Positions 1 through 7,987 of a stretch of 40,659 nt of DNA are shown in pieces. The translations under genes and the position numbers were made by a program. The stretch is taken from NCBI RefSeq assembly GCF_900547735.1, contig NZ_URHZ01000050.1:1-40659 (forward strand), in the 5' to 3' direction. The notes beneath the pieces were generated by a model. That model made no database searches. It had not been told where the DNA came from and saw only the letters and a list, made by a program, of their open reading frames with translations. Every line of letters starts with the position of its first letter. Positions within the stretch are counted from its first letter, which is position 1. The stretch is from an uncultured Clostridium sp. Lineage in GTDB: Bacteria; Bacillota; Clostridia; Lachnospirales; Lachnospiraceae.

Positions 1-105
1 TCAAGCACCGGCGGATTCCAAGGTCCCCTTCGGAAAGTTTTCTCCTTCCTTCCCCCGGGCAGGTTGTCGACGGGACTGAAGACTCAGGGAAGGTTGTTGC
101 CCCGT
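1..105 (-). repeat. Diverged inverted copy of a dispersed repeat (left edge)
   Basis: Read on the minus strand, this stretch aligns with the plus-strand sequence at about 462-560. Shared blocks in the same order are GTCTTCAGTCCCG, AACCT, GGGGAAGG, GGAGAAA, TTCCG, AGGG and ACCT. The two copies are therefore one repeat family in opposite orientation about 350 bp apart. The copy may continue left of the window. No coding potential is evident. The family identity is unknown to me. Confidence 0.6.
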
Positions 106-345
106 CCGCCGGCTTCAGGGGCTGATTGTCTCTTTCGTCAAATGGGGGGAAGGTATTGTCGCGGCCACTATGTAGTTGCGAACTCTTTACATTTTTTAGG
201 TATTTAGGACTGAATTCAGTGAAAAATCCAGAGATCATTTTAATGATTAAATTTAATCATTGAATTCTATGATTGAATTATTAAATTTCGATGTGACATT
301 CAAGGATATATAGAGAGCTAAAAAGCAGATCATAATTTAAAATGA
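106..345. other. Non-coding stretch with short perfect palindromes
   Basis: I see no gene here. From about 180 the sequence becomes AT-rich and holds a 12-bp perfect palindrome (ACTGAATTCAGT, 209-220) and a 20-bp perfect palindrome centred between 251 and 252 (242-261). They could be protein-binding sites or simply AT-rich self-complementarity; nothing adjacent assigns them a role. Confidence 0.4.
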
Positions 346-350
346 AAAAG

Positions 351-400
351 AAGACATTCTCGCGGCATACGAAGAAACGTAGTGACCGCGAGAATGTCTT
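351..400. terminator. Long hairpin, probable bidirectional terminator
   Basis: A perfect 15-bp stem (351-365 AAGACATTCTCGCGG against 386-400) encloses a 20-nt loop that itself has a TACG/CGTA pairing. It is followed by TTTTCCCGTTT on the plus strand and preceded by an A-rich tract that gives a U-run on the minus strand. It could end transcription of the minus-strand operon 731-4786, although about 330 bp separates them. Confidence 0.6.
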
Positions 401-424
401 TTCCCGTTTAAAAAAATAGAACAA

Positions 425-690
425 ATCAGTGGCCGCAGGCCGGGATTCGGGATGGCGAAAACCTTCGCGTCTTCAGTCCCGGGTCATAACCTTCTCGTGG
501 GGAAGGAGGGAGAAAAAGATTCCGGAGGGAACCTGAAGTTCATCGGCACTTACCGAGGTTTTTTCGAGGTTAGTACCGTTATGCACTTCGAAGAGCGCAA
601 GCGTTTCCCGCAGGAACTTTTTCTGCCCGGATTCTCCACCCGCGACAACCTAAAATCCGGGACTGAAGACTCATAGTCTCCTCTCACCAT
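425..690 (+). repeat. MITE-like dispersed repeat with 14-bp inverted repeats
   Basis: The element contains a perfect inverted repeat, GTCTTCAGTCCCGG at 469-482 and its complement at 657-670, and its 462-560 part is the inverted relative of positions 1-105. Open frames exist on both strands (for example 452-676 plus, 550-783 minus), but neither has a convincing ribosome binding site and both follow the repeat, so I treat them as incidental. The start of the element (441-454) matches the last bases of the window (13 of 14). It could be a miniature transposable element or a structured non-coding repeat. Confidence 0.55.
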
Positions 691-730
691 TCCGAACTCC
701 GTCCGTCCCGGCGCAGTTCTCTTTCCTAAA

Positions 731-1309
731 TTACAGTGCGAAAACAGGCGCCAATGCGATCCCTGCGGCTGCTGAAGACGCAATATACACGATGGGATGC
801 TTTTTTAATTTTTTGATTAGAATAAAAATAATGATAAAGTAGGCAATTTTCCCCCATGAAATCATGGAAAGAACATTTATCAGTGTAGGGACGGCGGCGG
901 ATGCCTTAAGCATTGCTATTTTGAAGACATCAAATCCAGCGGCCGCGATTAGTCCCGTGACTGCGGGGCGCAGACCGTAAAAGATATTGTCTATCTGCCG
1001 GTTATTGCTGAATTTCTCCAGTGATTTTGACACGAGGGTGACGATAATCATGGCCGGGAGGATTTCTCCCAGGGTGGCGGTTATGCCTCCGGCGATGCCG
1101 GCTATATTGTAGCCGACATAGGTTGCCATATTGATTCCAATCGGGCCTGGGGTAGATTCTGAAATTGCAATCATATCGGTTATCAGTTCCATGGGAAACC
1201 ATCCCGTATTAAGGCTCAACTGCTGGAGAAAGGGGATGGTCGCCATGCCTCCGCCTATGGCGAACAGGCCGATCTTGAAAAATTCTAAAAATAAGTTGAT
1301 GAAAATCAT
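731..1309 (-). CDS. ChrA-family (chromate transporter-like) protein, second half
   Basis: A 192-aa hydrophobic protein of the chromate ion transporter (CHR) superfamily, short-chain type, in which two half-length proteins encoded side by side replace the fused ChrA. The N-terminal FFKIGLFAIGGGMATIPFLQ is the family signature (GGG plus a following proline), and about five to six membrane segments follow. Its ATG overlaps the stop of the upstream half by 4 bp (ATGA), so the two are translationally coupled and probably form a heterodimer in the membrane. It is last in the minus-strand operon running from 4786. The true substrate in a strict anaerobe is unlikely to be chromate; an oxyanion or organic anion is possible but unproven. 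The family call is sure, the substrate is not. Confidence 0.85.
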   Translation of the reverse strand: MIFINLFLEFFKIGLFAIGGGMATIPFLQQLSLNTGWFPMELITDMIAISESTPGPIGINMATYVGYNIAGIAGGITATLGEILPAMIIVTLVSKSLEKFSNNRQIDNIFYGLRPAVTGLIAAAGFDVFKIAMLKASAAVPTLINVLSMISWGKIAYFIIIFILIKKLKKHPIVYIASSAAAGIALAPVFAL

Positions 1310-1860
1310 TTTACCACCTCTTTTTTGGTCAGTATCCAGTTTTTAAGGATTACTCCCGTCAGACCGGCGCCCACGATCACAAGGATCGGGGAGATGGGAC
1401 TGAATTCGGTGAGAATAAACACGAGCAGACAGATGGCAAGCCCCCAGACATCCCTGACGCCTTTTTTCCAGAGTCCCAGGACAGCGTCCAGGATCAGAGC
1501 CACCACACAGATGGAAACACCGGTCATGGCCTGCTTTATAAATATGTTATCCTGAAAATTGGACAGGAAGGCGGCTATAATACTGATTATGATAATACAG
1601 GGAGTCACACAGCCCAGGGCTGCGGCAATACCGCCGAGGAATTTTTTGCGGTGGTATCCGATAAAAACAGATACATTCACAGCAATGATTCCCGGAAGCC
1701 CCTGGCTGACGGCATAGTAATCCATCACCTGTTCTTCGGTAATCCATTTTTTATTTTCCACACATTCCTTTCTCAGGATGGGGAGCATGGCGTATCCACC
1801 GCCGAATGTAACGCTTCCCATCTTGAAAAAGGAGATAAAGATTGAAATTAATTCCTTCAT
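1306..1860 (-). CDS. ChrA-family (chromate transporter-like) protein, first half
   Basis: A 184-aa partner of the following ChrA half. It carries the matching signature FFKMGSVTFGGGYAMLPILR near the N-terminus, then SQGLPGIIAVNVSVFIG, which corresponds to the TPGPIGINMATYVG segment of the partner, and several hydrophobic helices. Family knowledge: short CHR proteins occur as adjacent pairs and act together as antiparallel membrane subunits. The start is the ATG at 1858-1860; an AGGAG lies upstream with rather long spacing. A 73-bp gap separates it from the gamma-glutamyltransferase gene with no clear terminator, so co-transcription is likely. Context (importer plus gamma-glutamyl hydrolase) suggests efflux or counter-transport of a product of that pathway, which is inference only. 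Confidence 0.85.
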   Translation of the reverse strand: MKELISIFISFFKMGSVTFGGGYAMLPILRKECVENKKWITEEQVMDYYAVSQGLPGIIAVNVSVFIGYHRKKFLGGIAAALGCVTPCIIIISIIAAFLSNFQDNIFIKQAMTGVSICVVALILDAVLGLWKKGVRDVWGLAICLLVFILTEFSPISPILVIVGAGLTGVILKNWILTKKEVVK

Positions 1861-1933
1861 AATTTTTCTGCAGCTCCTGTAATGGTTGCTTCTGTTGGTT
1901 GATTTTAAAGCTGATAATATTTTTTAAAAAATT

Positions 1934-3541
1934 TTACCAGGCGGCGACTGTTCCGTCCGTCCGGGGTTCGGTTGCTCCGGTCAGTGTTCCATTTTCGTCT
2001 CTCCAGATAATCTGTCCGCGGCCAAAATTCAGCGATTCCGGCAGTACCTTAATATTATGGCCTCTTCTGACCAGTTCCTCGGTGAGGGCGTACGGGAATC
2101 CGCGTTCCACTTCAATATCCTTTCCGCCGGTCCACTGCCATCTGGGAGCGTCGAGCGCCTCCTGCGGGTTCATATGGAAATCAAGCGTATTGGTAATTAC
2201 CTGTAAATGCCCCTGAGGCTGCATAAAACCGCCCATTACTCCGAACGGGCCGACGGCCTCGCCGTCTTTAGTGAGAAATGCAGGAATAATGGTATGGAAT
2301 GCTTTTTTACCCGGTGCGAGACAGTTGGCGTCTTCTTTGTTGAGAGAGAAGCTGTATCCTCTGTTCTGGAGGCTGATTCCGGTTCCCGGAATGACAATGC
2401 CGGATCCGAATCCCCAATAGTTGCTCTGGATGTAAGAAACCATATTGCCCTCGCCGTCCGCAGCGCACATATATACGGTACCGCCGCATTTAGGATCGCC
2501 TGCCGACGGCATGATGGCATTGTGGCCGATCAGGGCGCGGCGTCTGGCAGCATATTCTTCGGACAGCATTTCTTCGGTGGTAACTCTCATGGCCGTTTCG
2601 TCGGATACGTAATGTTTACCGTCGGTGAAAGCGAGTTTCATGGCCTCTAACTGTTTATGTATGGTTTCTGCCGTATCTCTCTCGGTAAATTCAAATCCCT
2701 TTAAAATATTAAGAGCCATCAGTGCGATAATACCGTTGCCGTTGGGCGGCATTTCCCAGATATCGTAACCGCGGTAGTTGGTGTGGATTGGTTCCACCCA
2801 TTTGCACCAGTAGTCTTCCAAATCCGATTTTCTGATATAACCGCCCGTTTTTCGGGAAAATGCATCGATGGCGTCGGCCAGTTCTCCCTGATAAATGGCC
2901 TTTGATTTTGTGGCGGCTATTTTCCGGAGCGTACCGGCCAGTTCGGGGGAGTTCCACACTTCACCCGGTGCCGGCGCATGGCCTTTTGGTGCGAATGTTT
3001 GAAACCACGGTTCATACTCTTCACCGGTAAATTCGGCTGAGAATTCACGGTAGGAATTGTCCCAGAGCCTTGAAATAATCGGGGAGACGCCATATCCTTC
3101 TTCTGCATAGGCGATGGCGGGTTTCAGAACTTCCTCAAAGGGGAGCCTGCCGTATTTTTCCGATAATTCGGCCCAGGCCGATGGAGCTCCGGGCACCATT
3201 ACCGGGATCCATCCTCTTCTTGGCATGGAGTTATGGCCGAGACCTTTCACCGTATCAATATCCAGGGACATGGGGGCTTTGCCGCTGGCATTTAAGCCGT
3301 GCAGTTCTCCCTTTGTCCATACAAGGGCAAAGGCGTCGCTTCCGATTCCATTGGAGGTTGGTTCCAGCACGGTCATACAGGATGCCGTTGCAATGACTGC
3401 ATCGATGGCGTTTCCTCCCTTTTTTATCATATCAAGTCCGGCCTGGGCGGCGAGAGGCTGAGAGGTGCATACCATTCCTTTCCTTCCATATACCACGCTT
3501 CTTCTGGATGGGTAGCTGTTTTTTAACGCATCGTAGTTCAT
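1934..3541 (-). CDS. Gamma-glutamyltransferase-family protein (YwrD/HpxW-like)
   Basis: A 535-aa member of the gamma-glutamyltransferase (Ntn-hydrolase) family. These enzymes self-cleave before a conserved threonine that becomes the nucleophile and hydrolyse or transfer gamma-glutamyl groups or related amides. Visible marks are the N-terminal GYxA-like region with AAQAGLDMIKKGGNAIDA (about residues 31-48), LEPTSNGIGSDAF (59-71), NGNGIIALMALNIL (267-280), and the predicted cleavage site GGTVY with Thr355 as nucleophile. There is no signal peptide, so it should be cytoplasmic, like Bacillus YwrD and unlike secreted GGT. An AAGGAGA ribosome site precedes the ATG. The gene lies 45 bp behind a transporter gene, suggesting hydrolysis of an imported amide. 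Alternatives are an oxamate-type amidohydrolase (HpxW) or another gamma-glutamyl amide hydrolase. Confidence 0.85.
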   Translation of the reverse strand: MNYDALKNSYPSRRSVVYGRKGMVCTSQPLAAQAGLDMIKKGGNAIDAVIATASCMTVLEPTSNGIGSDAFALVWTKGELHGLNASGKAPMSLDIDTVKGLGHNSMPRRGWIPVMVPGAPSAWAELSEKYGRLPFEEVLKPAIAYAEEGYGVSPIISRLWDNSYREFSAEFTGEEYEPWFQTFAPKGHAPAPGEVWNSPELAGTLRKIAATKSKAIYQGELADAIDAFSRKTGGYIRKSDLEDYWCKWVEPIHTNYRGYDIWEMPPNGNGIIALMALNILKGFEFTERDTAETIHKQLEAMKLAFTDGKHYVSDETAMRVTTEEMLSEEYAARRRALIGHNAIMPSAGDPKCGGTVYMCAADGEGNMVSYIQSNYWGFGSGIVIPGTGISLQNRGYSFSLNKEDANCLAPGKKAFHTIIPAFLTKDGEAVGPFGVMGGFMQPQGHLQVITNTLDFHMNPQEALDAPRWQWTGGKDIEVERGFPYALTEELVRRGHNIKVLPESLNFGRGQIIWRDENGTLTGATEPRTDGTVAAW

Positions 3542-3586
3542 AAGATTCTCCTTAAAATAAATATTTTTTATTATGTTAAAGCCGGA

Positions 3587-4786
3587 TTAAAGGAAGTTGA
3601 CCAGGACTCCGGCAATAATGATGGACAGGGATGTGACGGAAACAAACCCTGACACGACAAAGGCAGGCGTCAGCTTTGTAATCACATAATTTTTTTCTTC
3701 TTCGGTTTCGGATACAGCCAGGGCCACCTCGTTAACAATTAACTGTGTGGCAGGGAAACCTAATAACTGGGCCATAGCGCAGCCCATTGCCTTATTCTTG
3801 GAACCCACGATTTTCCATAATGGAAGAACGCGCAGGCAGAAAACGCTGAAAATAAGTACGGCGGCAAATACCAGGACGGTCTGAAAACCGATCTGTGCGA
3901 TATTTCCCAGGTTTACATTGGCAAGGGCTGGAATGATATCGGCAAACATGGCCATCATTACAATTCCCATAGAGTTCCCGTAATTTAAAATACGGGTCGG
4001 GATAAGTCCGAGGCAGTTAGCCCCGCATCCGAATATAAGTGCCCAGATTCCGTAGTTGATGCCGGGGGTGTGCGCCGCAACCAGATAGGAGAGGAAACCG
4101 CCGCAGGCCGTGATGGCAAGACAGGTATAATCGGTATAATATTTTTTGTGTTTCTGGAAAAAGGTCTGTTTGTGGCCGTTTGCATCATCGCTTTCCGATG
4201 AAACATCTTCAAGGCCTTTTAAAAGATCGATTCCCTGGGACTTCTTTTCGCGGTATTCATTAACCAGGAGAAATCCCTCCTGACGGCCGAAATAGGATGC
4301 AGGAATGGTTCCCACAAATTTCTGGATGGCATAGATAAATGCGCCCAGAGCCGCTGCCGTGGTGAGGCCCTTTTCAAGCGCTCCCTCGGTCATAATCTGT
4401 GTTGCATTGATTCCTCCGTTTACAATCGGAATTGATACAAGGGCAGACTCCCTGCCGATGAACGGGATAATCACAAGGACGCCGACGAGCGCTACGGCCA
4501 TAGCTACCAGGGACATGATAACGACGCGCCATTCCTTTTTCAACTGTGCCAGGTTGATTTGTGAGCCGATACTGAAAATGATGAAACATGCCGACCAGCG
4601 GCTGAATTCAGTAAGTCCCGCCTGATCGATGATATCTTTTGGAAAGATACCCGACATGAACCCGCCCAGAAATATCATGAAGATAATAAATACGGATGAT
4701 ATTTTTGCTTTGGTGAACACCCCGAAAAAATCACCAATGGCAAAGCAGAGCAGGACAATAAACAGATACTTGGTCATTACTAACAT
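3587..4786 (-). CDS. Multipass membrane transporter, GltS-like
   Basis: A 399-aa integral membrane protein with about ten to eleven hydrophobic segments and one hydrophilic central loop (around residues 175-215). Its architecture resembles sodium/glutamate symporters: FSIGSQINLAQLKKEW, then a glycine/asparagine-rich re-entrant-like segment IPIVNGGINATQIM, and a second such segment near the C-terminus (AQLLGFPATQLIVNEVALAV). I infer an ESS/GltS-like secondary transporter, but the similarity is at the level of pattern and the substrate is unknown. GAGGAGG lies 7-8 nt before the ATG. It is the first gene of the minus-strand operon and sits directly downstream of a sigma-54-type promoter at 4827-4841, so it should be switched on by the activator encoded at 5708-7864. 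Confidence 0.6.
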   Translation of the reverse strand: MLVMTKYLFIVLLCFAIGDFFGVFTKAKISSVFIIFMIFLGGFMSGIFPKDIIDQAGLTEFSRWSACFIIFSIGSQINLAQLKKEWRVVIMSLVAMAVALVGVLVIIPFIGRESALVSIPIVNGGINATQIMTEGALEKGLTTAAALGAFIYAIQKFVGTIPASYFGRQEGFLLVNEYREKKSQGIDLLKGLEDVSSESDDANGHKQTFFQKHKKYYTDYTCLAITACGGFLSYLVAAHTPGINYGIWALIFGCGANCLGLIPTRILNYGNSMGIVMMAMFADIIPALANVNLGNIAQIGFQTVLVFAAVLIFSVFCLRVLPLWKIVGSKNKAMGCAMAQLLGFPATQLIVNEVALAVSETEEEKNYVITKLTPAFVVSGFVSVTSLSIIIAGVLVNFL

Positions 4787-4826
4787 GATGGAACCCTCCT
4801 CAAATAGTTTTATACCGTTATATAAA

Positions 4827-4841
4827 GCATGAACCGTGCCA
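4827..4841 (-). promoter_or_regulatory. Sigma-54 (-24/-12) promoter of the transporter operon
   Basis: On the minus strand this reads TGGCACG-GTTC-ATGC: a perfect -24 element and a -12 element with the invariant GC, with the obligatory ten bases between GG and GC. Only one base of the TTGC consensus differs. It lies 41-55 bp before the ATG at 4786, and a sigma-54 activator gene is divergently encoded 0.9 kb away. Confidence 0.85.
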
Positions 4842-4913
4842 AAAATTAAAAAATGGGGGAAAAATTAAAAAATAGATGAAATTTTCCGCTGATCCGAAAG
4901 AAAAAGCTGTTTT

Positions 4914-5047
4914 TATAAAGCTATTTTATATCATGTATGGGTTAAAGTTCTACCTGAAAATAGATAAATTAATAAAAGATGGGGATTATAAAATGGTTTT
5001 ATAATAATTGAGAAGTGAAAATATGATTATAATAAAACTATTTTAAT
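4914..5047. promoter_or_regulatory. Three AT-rich dyads, candidate upstream activator sites
   Basis: Three related inverted repeats of the form TATAAAA-N3-TTTTATA occur between the divergent genes. The middle one (4985-5005) is a perfect 9-bp dyad around TGG. The flanking ones are TATAAAG-CTA-TTTTATA (4914-4930) and TAAAA-CTA-TTTTA (5033-5045). Centres are about 73 and 44 bp apart. They lie roughly 80-210 bp upstream of the -24 element at 4827-4841, the usual range for sigma-54 activator binding. Local AT-richness weakens the case for the outer two. Confidence 0.5.
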
Positions 5048-5180
5048 GTTAATATTGTTATGTTTTGAGCTTAATGTTATAGTGAAGGTAGAAATATACT
5101 GTCATTAAATGGTACATTTCTATAATTCTGTTTATCGTAGAGTAAACCGATATTTGGAGTAAGGGAGGGGAAAATTATAT

Positions 5181-5702
5181 ATGGAGATTTTTAATATGAC
5201 GCGGGAACGCATTCCTGCAGTGGCAGAGCTGATGAGCACGATAAAACCGGAGTGGTGGGATTATGAAGGCGCCTATGGGCAGCTGAGTGATATCAATGAG
5301 TCCATTAAAACAATCGGATGGTATATGGGGGAAGATGCAGAACATCCCGCGGGCTGGATTCTCTGCAGGGAGCTTGTGGGACTCCGGGCAATCGAGCTGG
5401 AATGCAGCGGTTTTAACGACAACGGGGTATTTAAGCTCGAACATAAACTGGGACGGCTGATCGATACGGCGGCAGGATATGCAAGGGGAAAGGGGTATTT
5501 GACATTCAGAAACGGCATCAGTTCCGTTGGTTTTAATATTCATGGAAAGAAGATTGATAACATTGCCGATGCCATCCGTGATCTCAAATGTGACAGAGTC
5601 GATTACAGGTGGATGCTGGATTATGGATTCAGGGTGATCGGGATTCAGCCTAATGCCTATGAAAAGGGGTTCCATCTGATTATGATGGCAAAGGAGATAT
5701 AA
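5181..5702 (+). CDS. GNAT-like N-acetyltransferase domain protein
   Basis: A 173-aa protein that reads like a single GNAT (Gcn5-related acetyltransferase) domain: an N-terminal strand/helix with an acidic-aromatic stretch (MSTIKPEWWDYEGAY), a central strand region (GWILCRELVGLRAIELECSG), a LGRLIDTAAGYARGKGY helix matching the acetyl-CoA-binding helix position, and a C-terminal DYGFRVIG segment typical of GNAT folds. The canonical Q/RxxGxG/A loop is not clear, so the activity could be altered. GGGAGGGG lies about 10 nt before the ATG. The stop is 5 bp before the activator gene, so the two are co-transcribed. The role is unknown; it might modify the substrate of, or modulate, the adjacent sigma-54 regulon. 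Confidence 0.6.
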   Translation: MEIFNMTRERIPAVAELMSTIKPEWWDYEGAYGQLSDINESIKTIGWYMGEDAEHPAGWILCRELVGLRAIELECSGFNDNGVFKLEHKLGRLIDTAAGYARGKGYLTFRNGISSVGFNIHGKKIDNIADAIRDLKCDRVDYRWMLDYGFRVIGIQPNAYEKGFHLIMMAKEI

Positions 5703-5707
5703 ACCAT

Positions 5708-7864
5708 ATGAAAAAAATGGTACTATTTACATACCGGCCGGAAATAGGGAAAATTTATTATGATGATCTCTGCACTCTGTTTGGCGAATATATGGAGATT
5801 CACACATGCTCCCTGAATAAGGAAGAACCGTCCAGGGAACAGCTCGCCCATGCCGATATTGTGCTGGTAAGCAATGCGGAGATCATCAATAAAATCCACT
5901 ATTTGATCGAAGAGCAGACAAAGATTGTGACGATTGATTTCAGTTACCCGGAGATGAATATTGAACAGATGAGAAAGTACCCGGCCGGCACCTATGCCCT
6001 GATGTGCTTTGATCTGTTTGTATGCAGAAAAATGGTCAGTCTGTTATATGAGCAGGGAATCAATAACTTTATCTGGCTTTTTCCCCAGGAAAACGGCGAG
6101 GTTCCCACTTCGGGGTATGATGTCGTTGTAATGGATGACTATTCCCCGCATCTTGTGCGGAAGGATAAGACGGTCATGAGTCTGGGAAAGAGGAAGATTG
6201 CGTTTTCAACCCTGCTAAAAATTGCCCAGGAGGCGGATATCTTTAATAAGGATCTGGAAAATGAGTTATTTCGGTACAGCTACAGTTATAAAGGGGCGTC
6301 GACTCTGGTTAATACGATATACAGTGATATGTCCTCCTTCCATTTACAGATAAAAATGATACTCAATTATATCGACAGCGGAATCGTGATCCTAAGCGAC
6401 CGGCACGAGATTATTGAATATAACACGCGGTTTATGGATATGTTTCATGTTACCGGAGAACTGTATGGGAAAAAAATCAGGAGCGTGGAAGGAACGGACG
6501 AATTTCTGCCGTATCTTGACAAAGGAAAAGCCGTCCGCAATGAACTGATCGTTTATCCGGACGGAAAATCCTCCCTTGTTTTCAATATGGAATGCATTGT
6601 AAAGGGAAATAACCAGGGCTGTATTTATATGCTGATCCTTCAGGAAGCGGAGGAGATTGAGAACAAGAGCCATTCACTGAAACGCCAGCTCAGCATGAAG
6701 GGATACACCTCCAAATACCGGTTTTCCGATATCAAGACGGAGAGTCCGGTCATGATTTCCTGTATTAAGAAAGCGGAGAAGATTGCCAGGATTGATAAAA
6801 CCACGCTGGTGATGGGAGAGAGCGGAACGGGAAAGGAACTGATGGCCCAGTCACTCCATTCGGCGTCCAGCAGAAGAAATTATCCCTTTGTCAGCATCAA
6901 CTGCGCGGCAATTCCGTCTTCCCTGCTGGAGAGTGAACTGTTTGGCTATGTGGAGGGTGCGTTTACCGGTTCTAAAAAGGGCGGCAAAATTGGGCTTTTT
7001 GAGATGGCGAATTATGGGACCCTGTTTCTCGATGAGATAGGGGAGGCCTCCCTGGAAGTACAGTCTAAACTATTGCGCGCCATTGAAACAAAGGAGATTA
7101 TGCGTCTTGGGGGAGATAAAATTACTTCTGTGGATGTGCGGATTATCGCCGCGACGAACCAGAACCTGAAAGAACTGGTGGATAAGAAGGAATTCCGGCT
7201 GGATCTTTATTACAGGCTGAATTCAATCATTATTAAAATACCGCCGCTGCGGGAAAGAAAAGAAGATATCCGTTATCTGGCCGAATATTTTATTTACAAT
7301 GAAATTCATAAGAAACGGCAGGTGGAAGCCGAACTGTGGAATTTCATGGAGCGCTATGCCTGGGAGGGAAATGTGCGGGAGCTGAGAAATGTCATGGAAT
7401 ATATGGTAAACATCACGGATGCGCCGCTTAAGATATCCGATCTCCCTGACTATATCAGGGATGAGATGGAAGAGAGCCGGACCGCTCATGATGGGGCCTC
7501 CGATTCAAAAAGGGGTATGGCAGATGGGAAAGCCGGTAAGGAAGAAAATACAGTTACCAATATAGAAGAAAAGCCGGCTGAAAATACAGCAGAAAATATA
7601 GAAATGATCCTGTCCAACCAATATTCCCTGAGAGAAAAAAGAATGATAATGAGAATATTGTCCCTGATAGAAAGCGGAGTGAAAAGCAGGAAAGAAATAG
7701 GAGCCGGACTGAATGCTGCAGGGGACGGATGTACCGGCTATAAACTGAAGAAAATCCTTGAAAATCTGCGAAGTTTGGGACTTATTTCCTTTTCCAGGGG
7801 TCCGGAGGGGATTATTCTGGAAAAAAAGGGCCGGGAATTTATAAAAACACGCGAAAAATCTTGA
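5708..7864 (+). CDS. Sigma-54-dependent transcriptional activator (PAS, AAA+, winged helix)
   Basis: A 718-aa enhancer-binding protein. Residues 1-200 form an unrecognised sensor region with alternating strands and helices. A PAS-like domain spans about 215-315 (YIDSGIVILSDRHEIIEYN). The AAA+ domain spans about 338-570 with Walker A GESGTGKE (370-377), the sigma-54-contacting loop GAFTGS (417-422; the canonical form is GAFTGA), Walker B TLFLDEIGE (438-446) and the arginine-finger region FRLDLYYRLN. A charged linker (about 585-630) leads to residues 635-718, which look like a winged helix (REKRMIMRILSLIESGVKSR, YKLKKILENLRSLGLISF) rather than the usual Fis-type helix-turn-helix. It most likely drives the divergent sigma-54 promoter at 4827-4841 by binding the nearby dyads. 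The inducer is unknown. Confidence 0.92.
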   Translation: MKKMVLFTYRPEIGKIYYDDLCTLFGEYMEIHTCSLNKEEPSREQLAHADIVLVSNAEIINKIHYLIEEQTKIVTIDFSYPEMNIEQMRKYPAGTYALMCFDLFVCRKMVSLLYEQGINNFIWLFPQENGEVPTSGYDVVVMDDYSPHLVRKDKTVMSLGKRKIAFSTLLKIAQEADIFNKDLENELFRYSYSYKGASTLVNTIYSDMSSFHLQIKMILNYIDSGIVILSDRHEIIEYNTRFMDMFHVTGELYGKKIRSVEGTDEFLPYLDKGKAVRNELIVYPDGKSSLVFNMECIVKGNNQGCIYMLILQEAEEIENKSHSLKRQLSMKGYTSKYRFSDIKTESPVMISCIKKAEKIARIDKTTLVMGESGTGKELMAQSLHSASSRRNYPFVSINCAAIPSSLLESELFGYVEGAFTGSKKGGKIGLFEMANYGTLFLDEIGEASLEVQSKLLRAIETKEIMRLGGDKITSVDVRIIAATNQNLKELVDKKEFRLDLYYRLNSIIIKIPPLRERKEDIRYLAEYFIYNEIHKKRQVEAELWNFMERYAWEGNVRELRNVMEYMVNITDAPLKISDLPDYIRDEMEESRTAHDGASDSKRGMADGKAGKEENTVTNIEEKPAENTAENIEMILSNQYSLREKRMIMRILSLIESGVKSRKEIGAGLNAAGDGCTGYKLKKILENLRSLGLISFSRGPEGIILEKKGREFIKTREKS

Positions 7865-7872
7865 TTTTCTTA

Positions 7873-7901
7873 TTGACGAAGTGATTTTTCTTCTATATAA
7901 T
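7873..7901 (+). promoter_or_regulatory. Sigma-A promoter of rpmH
   Basis: TTGACG (7873-7878), 17-bp spacer, TATAAT (7896-7901): near-perfect vegetative promoter. It lies just after the stop of the activator gene and about 85 bp before the rpmH start, so the ribosomal/membrane-insertion core has its own strong transcription. Confidence 0.85.
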
Positions 7902-7987
7902 TGAGAAGATGTTTAATTTAGAATAGTCTAACTATGTTAAGATGATTTTTCTGAAGATATATTAGAGTACAAGGAGGTGTTTGCAAT

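Noticed and set aside
452..676. 74-codon open frame as a small gene
   Set aside because: It coincides with the dispersed repeat, lacks a ribosome binding site, and the opposite strand is equally open.
7865..7987. Origin of replication next to rpmH
   Set aside because: No dnaA gene and no cluster of TTATNCACA boxes is visible here; the segment is explained by the rpmH promoter and leader.
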